10,416 nt of DNA from Cyclobacteriaceae bacterium (lineage in GTDB: Bacteria; Bacteroidota; Bacteroidia; Cytophagales; Cyclobacteriaceae): NCBI GenBank assembly GCA_019751475.1, contig JAIENH010000539.1, positions 1-10,416 of the forward strand, written 5' to 3'. This document shows, piece after piece, positions 1 through 6,136 of the stretch. Made by a program: the position numbers and the translations under genes. The notes beneath the pieces were generated by a model. It was not told where the DNA came from, did not search any database, and saw nothing but the letters and a program-made list of their open reading frames with translations. Positions within the stretch are counted from its first letter, which is position 1; each line of letters starts with the position of its first letter.

Positions 1-607
1 CACCTCCAGGGTTTTCTACTTTTCTTATAAGACCTTCGTCATAATTCACGGTATAGATAAAATTACTGTCAATGGCCAGCGTTTCGTTCAGCCTCTTAAA
101 TGTTTTATAGTCAACATCGACCTTGACGCCTTTAAAAAAATAGTTGAAGTCATCTTTAGCCCAATCTAAATCCAAGTATTGATCATCCAGTCTATTCATC
201 CGATGGTAGCTTTTCGGATCAGCTCCTTCCACAACCACAAGCTTGGGTTCATACTGCTTATTATAATAAACGTGACTGGCATCTTTAGGTATTCCACCTT
301 TGTCAACCCAAAAAGTAGCAAGATCCACATGTGGTACCTTTTTATTGTCCCAGAAAACAGTAGAGTCGTCTTTTGCAAAATGCTCTGCAATCACCACGAA
401 CTTAGTTGGGTCGGTGTCAAGTTCTGTATAACCCAATTCAAACCAGTTGCCCAAGGGCGAGTAAATGATTTTGTCTTTCCAGTAGTGATGGTAGTATGAT
501 TTTGATAATGTCTCGTTCACCGGTTTGCCTATTCGCAGAAAGAACAGTACGATTACTATCACGGAAACAATAAACACAATACCTATGGCTATGAAAAAAA
601 TCTTCAT
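1..607 (-). CDS. Membrane-anchored DKNYY-family-like repeat protein, 3' end cut off by the window
   Basis: The frame is open from an ATG at 607 to the left edge, giving 202 residues with no stop, so the C-terminus is missing. Residues 2-24 are a continuous hydrophobic stretch after MKIFF, either an uncleaved membrane anchor or a signal peptide; no lipobox cysteine is seen. The rest looks periplasmic or surface-exposed. It holds degenerate repeats of about 25-30 residues at roughly 78-101 (AKDDSTVFWDNKKV...), 107-137 (PKDASHVYYNKQYE...) and 150-173 (AKDDFNYFFKGVKV...). Each starts with a K-D turn, has an aromatic pair, and ends near D-x-x-(T/S)-(F/Y). This resembles the DKNYY family, whose members are poorly characterised, so I propose no function. 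It follows the terminator of the aconitase unit and is probably transcribed separately. The coding assignment is firm and the family name is moderately sure. Confidence 0.75.
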   Translation of the reverse strand, partial: MKIFFIAIGIVFIVSVIVIVLFFLRIGKPVNETLSKSYYHHYWKDKIIYSPLGNWFELGYTELDTDPTKFVVIAEHFAKDDSTVFWDNKKVPHVDLATFWVDKGGIPKDASHVYYNKQYEPKLVVVEGADPKSYHRMNRLDDQYLDLDWAKDDFNYFFKGVKVDVDYKTFKRLNETLAIDSNFIYTVNYDEGLIRKVENPGG

Positions 608-639
608 GTTGTGTGATTTATGGCGACTAAGATTATAGT

Positions 640-671
640 AAAAAGGCCATTCCACAAAAATGAAATGGTCT
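640..671 (-). terminator. Rho-independent terminator after the DUF2283 gene
   Basis: Read on the minus strand, positions 671-661 pair with 654-644 as an 11-bp stem with one A-C mismatch and one G-T wobble. The loop has six bases, and a run of T (644-640) follows at once. It sits 19 bases beyond the DUF2283 stop codon, as expected for the end of the acn-DUF4258-DUF2283 unit. Confidence 0.75.
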
Positions 672-690
672 TCTCAATACGGATTGAAAA

Positions 691-909
691 TTAAAGATTA
701 GCTGGGATAAATGACTTGCTTACCTGATTAAATGCAAAGTCGGGCATGTTGGCATGCTTAGACGCATGTTCCACAGTCATGCTTACCAAGCTTCCTTTGT
801 TGTCCAATTCAACCAGTATGTCCTCCCCAAAGTCCTTTGTTTCAGTAATAGCATCATCTTTGAAGTTGACCAACAATGTGTCAGTGTCTTTAAAATACGT
901 AATCTTCAT
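691..909 (-). CDS. DUF2283-family small protein
   Basis: This encodes 72 residues and starts with an ATG that overlaps the stop of the upstream gene (ATGA), which suggests translational coupling. The N-terminus MKITYFKDTDTLLVNF, followed by an acidic strand and ILVELDNKGSLVSMTVEHAS, matches the DUF2283 pattern of a compact beta-rich domain (KI.YD...D.L.I.F...... E...... I.ld.dg.ivgieI..AS). Family members are about 50-75 residues and often sit beside a DUF4258-type gene; the pair is commonly suspected to be toxin-antitoxin-like, but I know of no firm biochemical role. Here the pair is at the end of the aconitase unit, just before a terminator. The family call is fairly sure and the function is unknown. 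Confidence 0.8.
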   Translation of the reverse strand: MKITYFKDTDTLLVNFKDDAITETKDFGEDILVELDNKGSLVSMTVEHASKHANMPDFAFNQVSKSFIPANL

Positions 910-1157
910 CTTCTTATCGTTTCATTAGGATTAAACGAGCGATCGAAAAAGGCGTTATGAATAGTTTCTTTGTCCTCTAAAACAACCAATCGGAGATACT
1001 TTTTCATTTCGACAATATATGCCAATCTGCGAATCCTTCCGTCAGACTGAACTACTTCATACTCGTAATTACGAAGTGCTTGCTCAATCCAAGCTTCTTT
1101 GATTATCGCTCTGTCAGCCCGTTGACGGGTGTGCAGATAATAATCGGTGAATTTCAA
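906..1157 (-). CDS. Small DUF4258-like protein, partner of the DUF2283 protein
   Basis: This encodes 83 residues. The only start that gives a whole domain is TTG at 1157, four bases after the aconitase stop; the next in-frame Met lies in the second half of the protein, so a rare TTG start is assumed. Visible elements are an N-terminal helix rich in Arg and Asp (YYLHTRQRADRAIIKEAWIE), then EYEVVQSDGRIRRLAYIVEM, KYLRLVVLED and a C-terminal IHNAFFDRSF. A helix followed by beta strands that end in a 'vitay.dr'-like segment fits DUF4258 and related RelE-like small folds. I could not match the family hallmark residues exactly. The overlap with the DUF2283 gene suggests the two products act as a pair, and a toxin-antitoxin role is possible but unproven. 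Confidence 0.7.
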   Translation of the reverse strand: MKFTDYYLHTRQRADRAIIKEAWIEQALRNYEYEVVQSDGRIRRLAYIVEMKKYLRLVVLEDKETIHNAFFDRSFNPNETIRR

Positions 1158-1161
1158 TTTA

Positions 1162-3561
1162 TCACTTTTTCTTCTTCGCTACTTTTTTCTTTACCGCCTT
1201 CACTACACGCTTCTTGGTAGCCTTTTTAGCTACTTTCTTAGCCTCCTTCTTTTTAGGCGCAGCTTTCTTGGCGGCCTTTTTAGCCGGAGCATTGACTTTC
1301 ACTGTTGGCTTGCTCATGGCATTAAGAGCTGATCCGGCTTTAAACCAGTCAATCTGATTTTTATTGTAGGTATGATTGACATTTATAGACTCATGGCTGC
1401 CATCGGCATGATGGATAACAAGCGTCAGTGCCTTGTCAGGCGAGAAAGAAGTGAGGCCTGTGATATCAAATGTATCGTCTTCTTTGATTTTGTTGTAGTC
1501 TTCTTTGTTCGCGAAAGTGAGAGCCAACATGCCCTGCTTTTTCAGGTTGGTTTCGTGAATGCGGGCGAATGACTTAACCAGTATGGCGCGCACACCCAGG
1601 TGGCGTGGCTCCATGGCTGCATGCTCACGTGAAGAACCTTCGCCATAGTTTTCATCACCTACTACAATTGAGCCGAGGCCCTTTGCTTTGTAGGCACGCT
1701 GTACTTTTGGTACTTCATCGTAGGCGCCCGTCAATCCGTTCTTTACGCTGTTGATTTTTTCGTTGTAAAAATTGGTCGCACCAATCAACAGGTTGTTTGA
1801 AATGTTGTCCAAGTGCCCGCGGTACTTCAGCCACTTGCCAGCCATGGAGATATGGTCGGTAGTACACTTGCCTTTTGCTTTTATCAGCAAGCGCAGGCCT
1901 TTCAAATCCGTTTTCTCCCAAGGCTTGAAGGGCTCCAGCAACTGGAGTCGATCTGACTTAGGATCTACTTTTACCTGCACCTTGCTTCCGTCTTTAGCTG
2001 GTGCGATAAAACCAGGGTCTTTCACATCAAAGCCCTTCTTTGGCAACTCATCCCCGGTTGGTTCATCCAGCTTTACGCGCACACCAGCTTCGTTTACAAG
2101 TGTGTCGGTAATAGGATTGAACGACAAGTCACCGGCAATTGCGATAGCGGTAACCAATTCAGGTGATCCAACAAAGGCGTATGTGTTCGGGTTGCCATCG
2201 TTACGCGATTGGAAATTCCGGTTGAATGAGTGAACGATGGTATTTTTTTCTTTTTTATCAGCACCCATCCGGCTCCACATACCAATGCAAGGTCCGCAAG
2301 CATTAGCAAATACCTTAGCGCCAATCTTATCAAAGGCGGCAATGAATCCATCGCGCTCAATGGTGTAACGTACCTGCTCTGAACCAGGTGTGATCGTAAA
2401 TTCTGCTTTCGTCTTCAATCCCTTATCAGCTACCTGGCGCGCAAGACTGGCTGCGCGTGAAATGTCTTCATAAGATGAATTCGTGCAAGAGCCTATCAGA
2501 CCCACTTCTACTTTTGTAGGCCAGCCATTTCGGGCTGCTTCTTCTTTCATTTTTGAAATAGGGGTCGCAAGATCAGGCGTGAAGGGACCGTTCAAGTGTG
2601 GCTCTAATTCACTTAAATTGATCTCAACAATTTGATCAAAGTATTTTTCGGGATTGGCATATACTTCCGGATCGGCTGTGAGATGTTCTTTTATCTTGTT
2701 CGCCATCTTAGCTACTTCGGCACGACCGGTGGCGATAAGGTATCGCTCCATAGAAGAATCGTAACCAAACGTGGAAGTGGTAGCGCCAATTTCAGCACCC
2801 ATGTTGCAAATGGTACCCTTGCCCGTGCAACTCATCGAAGTTGCGCCCGGCCCAAAATATTCTACAATAGCTCCTGTGCCACCCTTTACCGTTAGTATGC
2901 CTGCTACTTTCAGGATTACATCCTTGGCGGATGTCCAGCCGTTGAGCTTGCCTGTTAATTTCACCCCGATGAGTTTAGGAAATTTCAATTCCCACGCCAT
3001 ACCCGCCATCACGTCCACAGCGTCTGCACCACCCACACCGATGGCCACCATACCAAGACCTCCTGCATTTACGGTATGCGAGTCGGTACCGATCATCATT
3101 CCTCCAGGGAAGGCGTAGTTCTCCAACACCACTTGATGTATAATGCCGGCTCCAGGCTTCCAAAAGCCGATGCCGTACTTATTCGAAACAGATGACAGGA
3201 AGTTAAACACTTCCTTGCTTTCGGAATTGGCGGCAACAAGATCCTCTTTCGCGCCCGTCTTAGCCACAATCAAGTGGTCGCAGTGTACGGTAGAAGGTAC
3301 TGCCACTTTGGGTCTTCCTGCCGACATGAATTGCAGCAGCGCCATCTGCGCAGTAGCATCTTGCATGGCTACGCGGTCAGGGGCAAAATCTACATATGAC
3401 TTTCCACGCTGAAAGTTGTCGAGCTTTTGGTCAGCAAAAAGATGTGAATAGAGTATTTTTTCAGAAAGGGTGAGGGGTTTTCCTACCACTTTTCTTGCAC
3501 TGGCTATACGGGCCGGCATGGCTGCGTACAACTTCTTAATCATGTCTAAGTCGAATACCAT
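1162..3561 (-). CDS. acn: Aconitate hydratase (aconitase) with lysine-rich C-terminal tail
   Basis: The enzyme interconverts citrate and isocitrate through cis-aconitate in the cytoplasmic TCA cycle, using a [4Fe-4S] cluster. The 799 residues align with the mitochondrial-type aconitase layout. Near the N-terminus is HCDHL (93-97). Cluster ligands are Cys359 (IGSCTNSS), Cys422 and Cys425 ([11 protein letters not shown]), with spacing close to bovine aconitase. The swivel domain carries the catalytic-serine loop YGEGSSREH (639-647). The normal fold ends near [12 protein letters not shown] at about 747. After it come 49 extra residues (751-799), about half of them lysine, described separately. 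The ATG at 3561 gives the usual start [10 protein letters not shown]; Met7 is an alternative. The gene follows the folE terminator, has its own promoter-like sequence, and leads into two small genes with a 4-base gap. It is a likely client of the SUF system encoded nearby. Confidence 0.97.
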   Translation of the reverse strand: MVFDLDMIKKLYAAMPARIASARKVVGKPLTLSEKILYSHLFADQKLDNFQRGKSYVDFAPDRVAMQDATAQMALLQFMSAGRPKVAVPSTVHCDHLIVAKTGAKEDLVAANSESKEVFNFLSSVSNKYGIGFWKPGAGIIHQVVLENYAFPGGMMIGTDSHTVNAGGLGMVAIGVGGADAVDVMAGMAWELKFPKLIGVKLTGKLNGWTSAKDVILKVAGILTVKGGTGAIVEYFGPGATSMSCTGKGTICNMGAEIGATTSTFGYDSSMERYLIATGRAEVAKMANKIKEHLTADPEVYANPEKYFDQIVEINLSELEPHLNGPFTPDLATPISKMKEEAARNGWPTKVEVGLIGSCTNSSYEDISRAASLARQVADKGLKTKAEFTITPGSEQVRYTIERDGFIAAFDKIGAKVFANACGPCIGMWSRMGADKKEKNTIVHSFNRNFQSRNDGNPNTYAFVGSPELVTAIAIAGDLSFNPITDTLVNEAGVRVKLDEPTGDELPKKGFDVKDPGFIAPAKDGSKVQVKVDPKSDRLQLLEPFKPWEKTDLKGLRLLIKAKGKCTTDHISMAGKWLKYRGHLDNISNNLLIGATNFYNEKINSVKNGLTGAYDEVPKVQRAYKAKGLGSIVVGDENYGEGSSREHAAMEPRHLGVRAILVKSFARIHETNLKKQGMLALTFANKEDYNKIKEDDTFDITGLTSFSPDKALTLVIHHADGSHESINVNHTYNKNQIDWFKAGSALNAMSKPTVKVNAPAKKAAKKAAPKKKEAKKVAKKATKKRVVKAVKKKVAKKKK
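1165..1311 (-). other. Lysine/alanine-rich, histone-H1-like tail of the aconitase
   Basis: These 49 codons encode aconitase residues 751-799: 23 Lys and 1 Arg, the rest mostly Ala, Val and Pro, in [16 protein letters not shown] repeats without hydrophobic core residues. The segment is in frame with the aconitase, with no stop or shift before it, and it ends in KKKVAKKKK. It is predicted to be disordered and strongly basic. Such tails occur in bacterial histone-like proteins and some RNA- or DNA-binding enzymes. Nucleic-acid binding here is an inference from composition. Confidence 0.85.
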
Positions 3562-3586
3562 AGGTTTAGTTTATCGAGTTGAACCG

Positions 3587-3616
3587 CTAAGCTACAAGGT
3601 TTGCCAATCATTCAAA
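3587..3616 (-). promoter_or_regulatory. Likely Bacteroidota-type promoter for acn
   Basis: On the minus strand TTTG (3616-3613) is followed after 18 bases by TAGCTTAG (3594-3587). The Bacteroidota housekeeping consensus is TTTG about 19 bases before TAnnTTTG, so the second box has one mismatch. It lies 25 bases before the acn ATG and just after the folE terminator, where a new transcription unit is expected. Confidence 0.45.
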
Positions 3617-3648
3617 AATGAAAAATGGGCCTTTCGAGCCCATTTTTT
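3613..3648 (-). terminator. Terminator after folE
   Basis: Positions 3621-3630 and 3638-3647 form a perfect 10-bp stem (AAAAATGGGC with its complement) around a 7-base loop. Read on the minus strand, the GC-rich part of the stem is followed by ATTTTTCATTTTTG, a good T-rich tail. It begins about 25 bases past the folE stop. The T-run on the other side means it could also work on the plus strand, but no plus-strand gene is seen there. Confidence 0.8.
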
Positions 3649-3673
3649 CTTCCTTTTTTCGAGGTGATTTTGT

Positions 3674-4348
3674 TTACCGGGTATTGATGAAATTGAGAAA
3701 CTCACGCTTCACATTTTCGTCCTTAAACTTGCCGGAAAAGTAGGCAGTGCCCGTCTTACTGTTGGTATCGCCCACACCCCGCATGGCTACGCACATGTGG
3801 TTGGCATCAATGACAACACCTACACTTTCGGTCTTCAAAATTGTCTCCAACTCCTTACCGATTTGTACCGTGAGTCGTTCCTGCACCTGAGGGCGCTTGG
3901 CATAATACTGCACAATGCGATTAATCTTCGAGAGCCCTATCACCTTTCCGGAAGAGAAATAGGCAACGTGAGCCCGGCCATAGATCGGCACCAGGTGATG
4001 CTCACAATGCGAGTAAAAGGTTATCTCTTTCTCCACCAGCATCTGGTCGTAGTTGTATTTGTTATCAAACAGCTTTGCCTGTGGTCTGCTTTTCGGATTC
4101 AGCCCACTGAAAACTTCCTTCACGTACATTTTTGCTACACGTTTGGGTGTACCACTCAGGCTGTCGTCAGTCAAATCAAGTCCGAGGGTCTCCATGATGC
4201 CGCGGATATGTGTTTCGATCTTATCAATCTTCTCCTCATCGGAAAGAAGGAAGGCATCTGCACGAAGAGGAGTATTCCATGAAGTGGCAATGTGATCCAC
4301 CTCGTCAATTTCATTCTCGGAGGCAGGTTGTATGGGTCGTATTTTCAT
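3674..4348 (-). CDS. folE: GTP cyclohydrolase I
   Basis: It converts GTP to 7,8-dihydroneopterin triphosphate and formate in the cytoplasm, the first step towards folate, biopterin and queuosine-type compounds. The 224 residues (E. coli FolE has 222) have a variable N-terminal arm, SGTPKRVAKMY (65-75), and the zinc/catalytic site SHCEHHLVPIYG. Zinc ligands are expected at Cys115, His118 and Cys186, with His117 and His184 in the active site. IGLSKINRIVQYYAKRPQVQ and HMCVAMRG are diagnostic. I chose the ATG at 4348, five bases after the stop of the pterin synthase gene; an in-frame TTG at 4357 would overlap that stop and is less likely. Coupling with the pterin synthase makes biological sense, because FolE makes its substrate. 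Confidence 0.96.
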   Translation of the reverse strand: MKIRPIQPASENEIDEVDHIATSWNTPLRADAFLLSDEEKIDKIETHIRGIMETLGLDLTDDSLSGTPKRVAKMYVKEVFSGLNPKSRPQAKLFDNKYNYDQMLVEKEITFYSHCEHHLVPIYGRAHVAYFSSGKVIGLSKINRIVQYYAKRPQVQERLTVQIGKELETILKTESVGVVIDANHMCVAMRGVGDTNSKTGTAYFSGKFKDENVKREFLNFINTR

Positions 4349-4353
4349 ATTGT

Positions 4354-4764
4354 TCAATGGACAGGGTATTCCACAAAGTTCCTTTCCGTTTCATAGAGCC
4401 TTACGTTCAGCTCATACTTCTCGTCAATCCGCTGCCGTAAAATTCTCCAGATCACCATAGCGATATTTTCGGCAGTTGGGTTCAAGGCTTTGAAATACTG
4501 GGTATCTAAATTAAGGTTTTTGTGATCAAATTGTTTTAAAATATTCTCTTTTATGAGATCACTCAGCTTTTTCATGTCATACACATAGCCGGTGGCGGGA
4601 TCAGTCTCGCCCGTAAGGCTGACGATTAACTCATAATTGTGACCATGATAGTTGGGGTTGCTGCACTTGCCAAATACACGTTCATTCTCTTCATCTGTCC
4701 AAGCTGCATTAAACAGACGATGGGCGGCATTGAAGTGTTCTTTTCGAGAGACTTTTACTTTCAT
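4354..4764 (-). CDS. 6-pyruvoyl-tetrahydropterin synthase / QueD family enzyme
   Basis: COG0720 enzymes act on 7,8-dihydroneopterin triphosphate, giving 6-pyruvoyl-tetrahydropterin (biopterin route) or 6-carboxy-tetrahydropterin (QueD, queuosine route). This 136-residue protein has the zinc ligands His15 (AAHRL), His40 and His42 (HGHNY), the catalytic Cys34 in FGKCSNPNYHGHNY, and an Asp80-His81 pair (DHKNLN). ETDPATGYVYDMKKL and NPTAENIAMVIW are typical family segments. The Cys-to-HGH spacing is five residues, as in animal PTPS (FGKCNNPNGHGHNY in human), whereas E. coli QueD has three. A PTPS-type reaction is therefore favoured, but QueD-like activity cannot be excluded, so I give no symbol. 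It is the first gene of a two-gene unit with folE, after the suf-operon terminator. Confidence 0.92.
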   Translation of the reverse strand: MKVKVSRKEHFNAAHRLFNAAWTDEENERVFGKCSNPNYHGHNYELIVSLTGETDPATGYVYDMKKLSDLIKENILKQFDHKNLNLDTQYFKALNPTAENIAMVIWRILRQRIDEKYELNVRLYETERNFVEYPVH

Positions 4765-4800
4765 TTATTCATAAATTAACGCTGAACATACTGAATAGTT

Positions 4801-4830
4801 CAAACGGATCAGAAGCTTTCTGTTCATAAA
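4801..4830 (-). promoter_or_regulatory. Weak candidate promoter for the PTPS-folE unit
   Basis: On the minus strand TTTA (4830-4827) is followed after 18 bases by TCCGTTTG (4808-4801), which matches five of the six fixed bases of TAnnTTTG. It would leave a leader of roughly 30 bases before the ATG at 4764. A competing reading uses TTTG (4804-4801) as the upstream box. The location between a terminator and a new gene pair supports a promoter; the exact boxes are uncertain. Confidence 0.25.
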
Positions 4831-4832
4831 GC

Positions 4833-4866
4833 AAAAAAGCCTTCCTGTAAAAAACAGAAAGGCTTT
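4833..4866 (-). terminator. Terminator at the end of the suf operon
   Basis: Read on the minus strand, 4866-4855 pairs with 4847-4836 as a 12-position stem with a single mismatch (AAAGCCTT and CTG arms). The loop is seven bases, and the hairpin runs directly into six T (4838-4833). It starts 21 bases beyond the bacilliredoxin stop codon and is the first terminator seen in the suf operon, which places the bacilliredoxin gene inside the suf unit. Confidence 0.88.
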
Positions 4867-4887
4867 CAAAAATTTCGCTCTGAATGC

Positions 4888-5310
4888 TTAACAGAATTCG
4901 TCAAACACCTCTACCAGGTGCTCGCCAATCATTTGTGCGTTGCGTCCTTCGATGTGATGGCGCTCAACAAAATGAAGCAACTCACCGTCCTTAAACAATG
5001 CAATGGAAGGAGAGGAGGGCGGATACGGCATTGTCAGTTGACGTGCTTTTGACACCGCTTCCGTATCAACACCGGCAAACACCGTAGCCAGGTGGTCAGG
5101 CTTCTTAGGGCTGTTTTGTAGAGCCCACTTTACACCCGGGCGTGCTGCACCTGCTGCACAACCACATACGGAGTTGATCACCAGCAATGTGGTGCCTTTT
5201 TCACTCTTAATTTGCTTCTCAACATCTGAAGGAGTTTTTAATTCTTTAAATCCGGCACTGGTCAAGTCGGTCCGCATCGGGGCTACCAGTTGTTCAGGAT
5301 ACATGCTCAT
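4888..5310 (-). CDS. Bacilliredoxin, BrxA/BrxB (YphP/YqiW) family
   Basis: Bacilliredoxins are thioredoxin-fold proteins that remove bacillithiol from oxidised protein thiols in the cytoplasm. This 140-residue protein has the family start MSMYPEQLVAPMRTDLTSAGF and the signature active site NSVCGCAAGAARPG with Cys49-Gly50-Cys51. Near the end are PSIALFKDGELLHFVERHHIEG and a C-terminal cysteine (DEFC), both typical of the family; Bacillus members have about 144 residues. The ATG at 5310 fits the family N-terminus; an upstream in-frame TTG at 5343 would add 11 unconserved residues and is rejected. The gene lies 35 bases after the DUF59 gene with no terminator between them, suggesting thiol repair or cluster-linked redox control within the SUF operon. 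BrxA cannot be separated from BrxB here. Confidence 0.93.
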   Translation of the reverse strand: MSMYPEQLVAPMRTDLTSAGFKELKTPSDVEKQIKSEKGTTLLVINSVCGCAAGAARPGVKWALQNSPKKPDHLATVFAGVDTEAVSKARQLTMPYPPSSPSIALFKDGELLHFVERHHIEGRNAQMIGEHLVEVFDEFC

Positions 5311-5340
5311 AATCGTATAATTTGGTTCGTTTTGGTATAA

Positions 5341-5348
5341 CAAAGTTA
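5341..5348 (-). promoter_or_regulatory. Possible internal promoter element before the bacilliredoxin gene
   Basis: The minus strand reads TAACTTTG, a perfect match to the Bacteroidota TAnnTTTG box, overlapping the stop codon of the DUF59 gene and 30 bases before the bacilliredoxin ATG. No good TTTG box is seen about 19 bases upstream (the sequence there is TAAA at 5370-5367). It may therefore be chance or a weak internal start. Confidence 0.3.
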
Positions 5349-5702
5349 AAGAAAGCCAAGTTCCAGTTTAGCTGCCTCGCTCATCATGTCTTGCGAGTAG
5401 GGCGGGTCCCAGGTGATCTCCACCTTTACATCATTCACCCCTTCAATGGTCTTTATTTTTTGCTCCACTTCCGTGGGAATGGCCTCGGCCGAAGGGCATG
5501 AAGGTGATGTCAACGTCATGAGCACGTGCACATTGTTGATTGGGAAAATGCTAATCTCGTAGATGAGCCCCAACTCATAGATGTCTACAGGTATTTCAGG
5601 ATCATACACGGTCTTGAGTGCGGCCATGATCTTCTCACGCAGGTCGGGTATCTCTACTGACTGGGCTGTTTTGGTTTCAATATTTTGTACGGTGTCGCTC
5701 AC
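5346..5702 (-). CDS. SUF-associated DUF59 (MIP18/PaaD-like, SufT-type) protein
   Basis: This 118-residue protein belongs to the DUF59 family, whose members help transfer or mature Fe-S clusters on target proteins (bacterial SufT, eukaryotic MIP18/Cia2). Visible hallmarks are VYDPEIPVDIYELGLIYEI (32-50), LMTLTSPSCPSAEAIP with the conserved Cys69, and the C-terminal VEITWDPPYSQDMMSEAAKLELG. An N-terminal stretch of about 18 residues is variable. Translation starts with GTG at 5702, overlapping the sufE stop by four bases (GTGA), so it is translationally coupled with sufE. The symbol sufT is sometimes given to such genes; the name used varies, so I leave it blank. The role as accessory carrier or maturation factor is inferred from family and position. 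Confidence 0.92.
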   Translation of the reverse strand: MSDTVQNIETKTAQSVEIPDLREKIMAALKTVYDPEIPVDIYELGLIYEISIFPINNVHVLMTLTSPSCPSAEAIPTEVEQKIKTIEGVNDVKVEITWDPPYSQDMMSEAAKLELGFL

Positions 5703-6133
5703 GCTTTTATTTCTGCCTGGGTCTTGAAAGCCAAGGCATATAGTTTCATTTGCTTAATCATGGCTGCAAATCCATTTGACCGTTGAGTGCCTATGAACCG
5801 CTCCATGCCAATCTTTTGCATAAAATACAGCTCGCTCTCCAGTATTTCCTCCGGCAAATGTCCGTTAAAAACCCGTATCAACAAACTCAGCAGCCCTTTG
5901 GTGATGGCGGTGTTGCTGTCTCCTGTGAAGAAGACTCGCTCGTGTACAAGTTCAGCGGTCAGCCACACTTTCGATTGGCAGCCCTTTACGATGTTATCTT
6001 CTGTTCTGAATTCTTCTTTCAACGGAGGCAACTTTTGCCCCAACTCCATCAGGTACATCACAGACATTTCCAGGTCGCCATCCAGCAGCGAGAATTCGTT
6101 TATAATTTCCTCTTGCGTTTCTGTAATCGTCAC
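5699..6133 (-). CDS. sufE: Cysteine desulfuration protein SufE
   Basis: SufE accepts persulfide sulfur from SufS and hands it to SufB of the SufBCD scaffold in the cytoplasm. The 144 residues (E. coli SufE has 138) show the sulfur-acceptor Cys52 in VKGCQSKVWLTAEL, the preceding LPPLKEEFRTEDN, and the C-terminal IGTQRSNGFAAMIKQMKLYA. The start is GTG at 6133, the first start codon after the sufS stop; the two genes are separated by a single codon (GCC) and lie in the same reading frame. Coupling with sufS matches the partnership of the two proteins. The conserved Cys and loop are intact, so the protein should be active. Confidence 0.95.
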   Translation of the reverse strand: MTITETQEEIINEFSLLDGDLEMSVMYLMELGQKLPPLKEEFRTEDNIVKGCQSKVWLTAELVHERVFFTGDSNTAITKGLLSLLIRVFNGHLPEEILESELYFMQKIGMERFIGTQRSNGFAAMIKQMKLYALAFKTQAEIKA

Positions 6134-6136
6134 GGC

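Noticed and set aside
1147..1332. Open frame on the plus strand opposite the aconitase tail, rich in Leu, Phe and Ser
   Set aside because: It is the complement of lysine-rich codons (AAG/AAA read as CTT/TTT) and has no independent gene signals; the minus-strand frame belongs to a continuous aconitase.
1772..2233. 153-codon plus-strand open frame opposite acn
   Set aside because: It lies wholly within the conserved aconitase coding region and looks like an antisense shadow with no family resemblance.
3797..4282. 161-codon plus-strand open frame opposite folE
   Set aside because: The minus strand encodes an unmistakable GTP cyclohydrolase I with its zinc site; the antisense product has no recognisable domain.
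4765..4887. A preQ1 or other riboswitch in front of the pterin synthase gene
   Set aside because: The leader after the suf terminator is only about 65 bases and shows no conserved aptamer pattern; only a weak promoter-like pair is visible.
5311..5343. A longer bacilliredoxin beginning at TTG 5343
   Set aside because: The 11 added residues are not part of the family N-terminus, and the ATG at 5310 gives the conserved MSMYPEQLVAPMR start.
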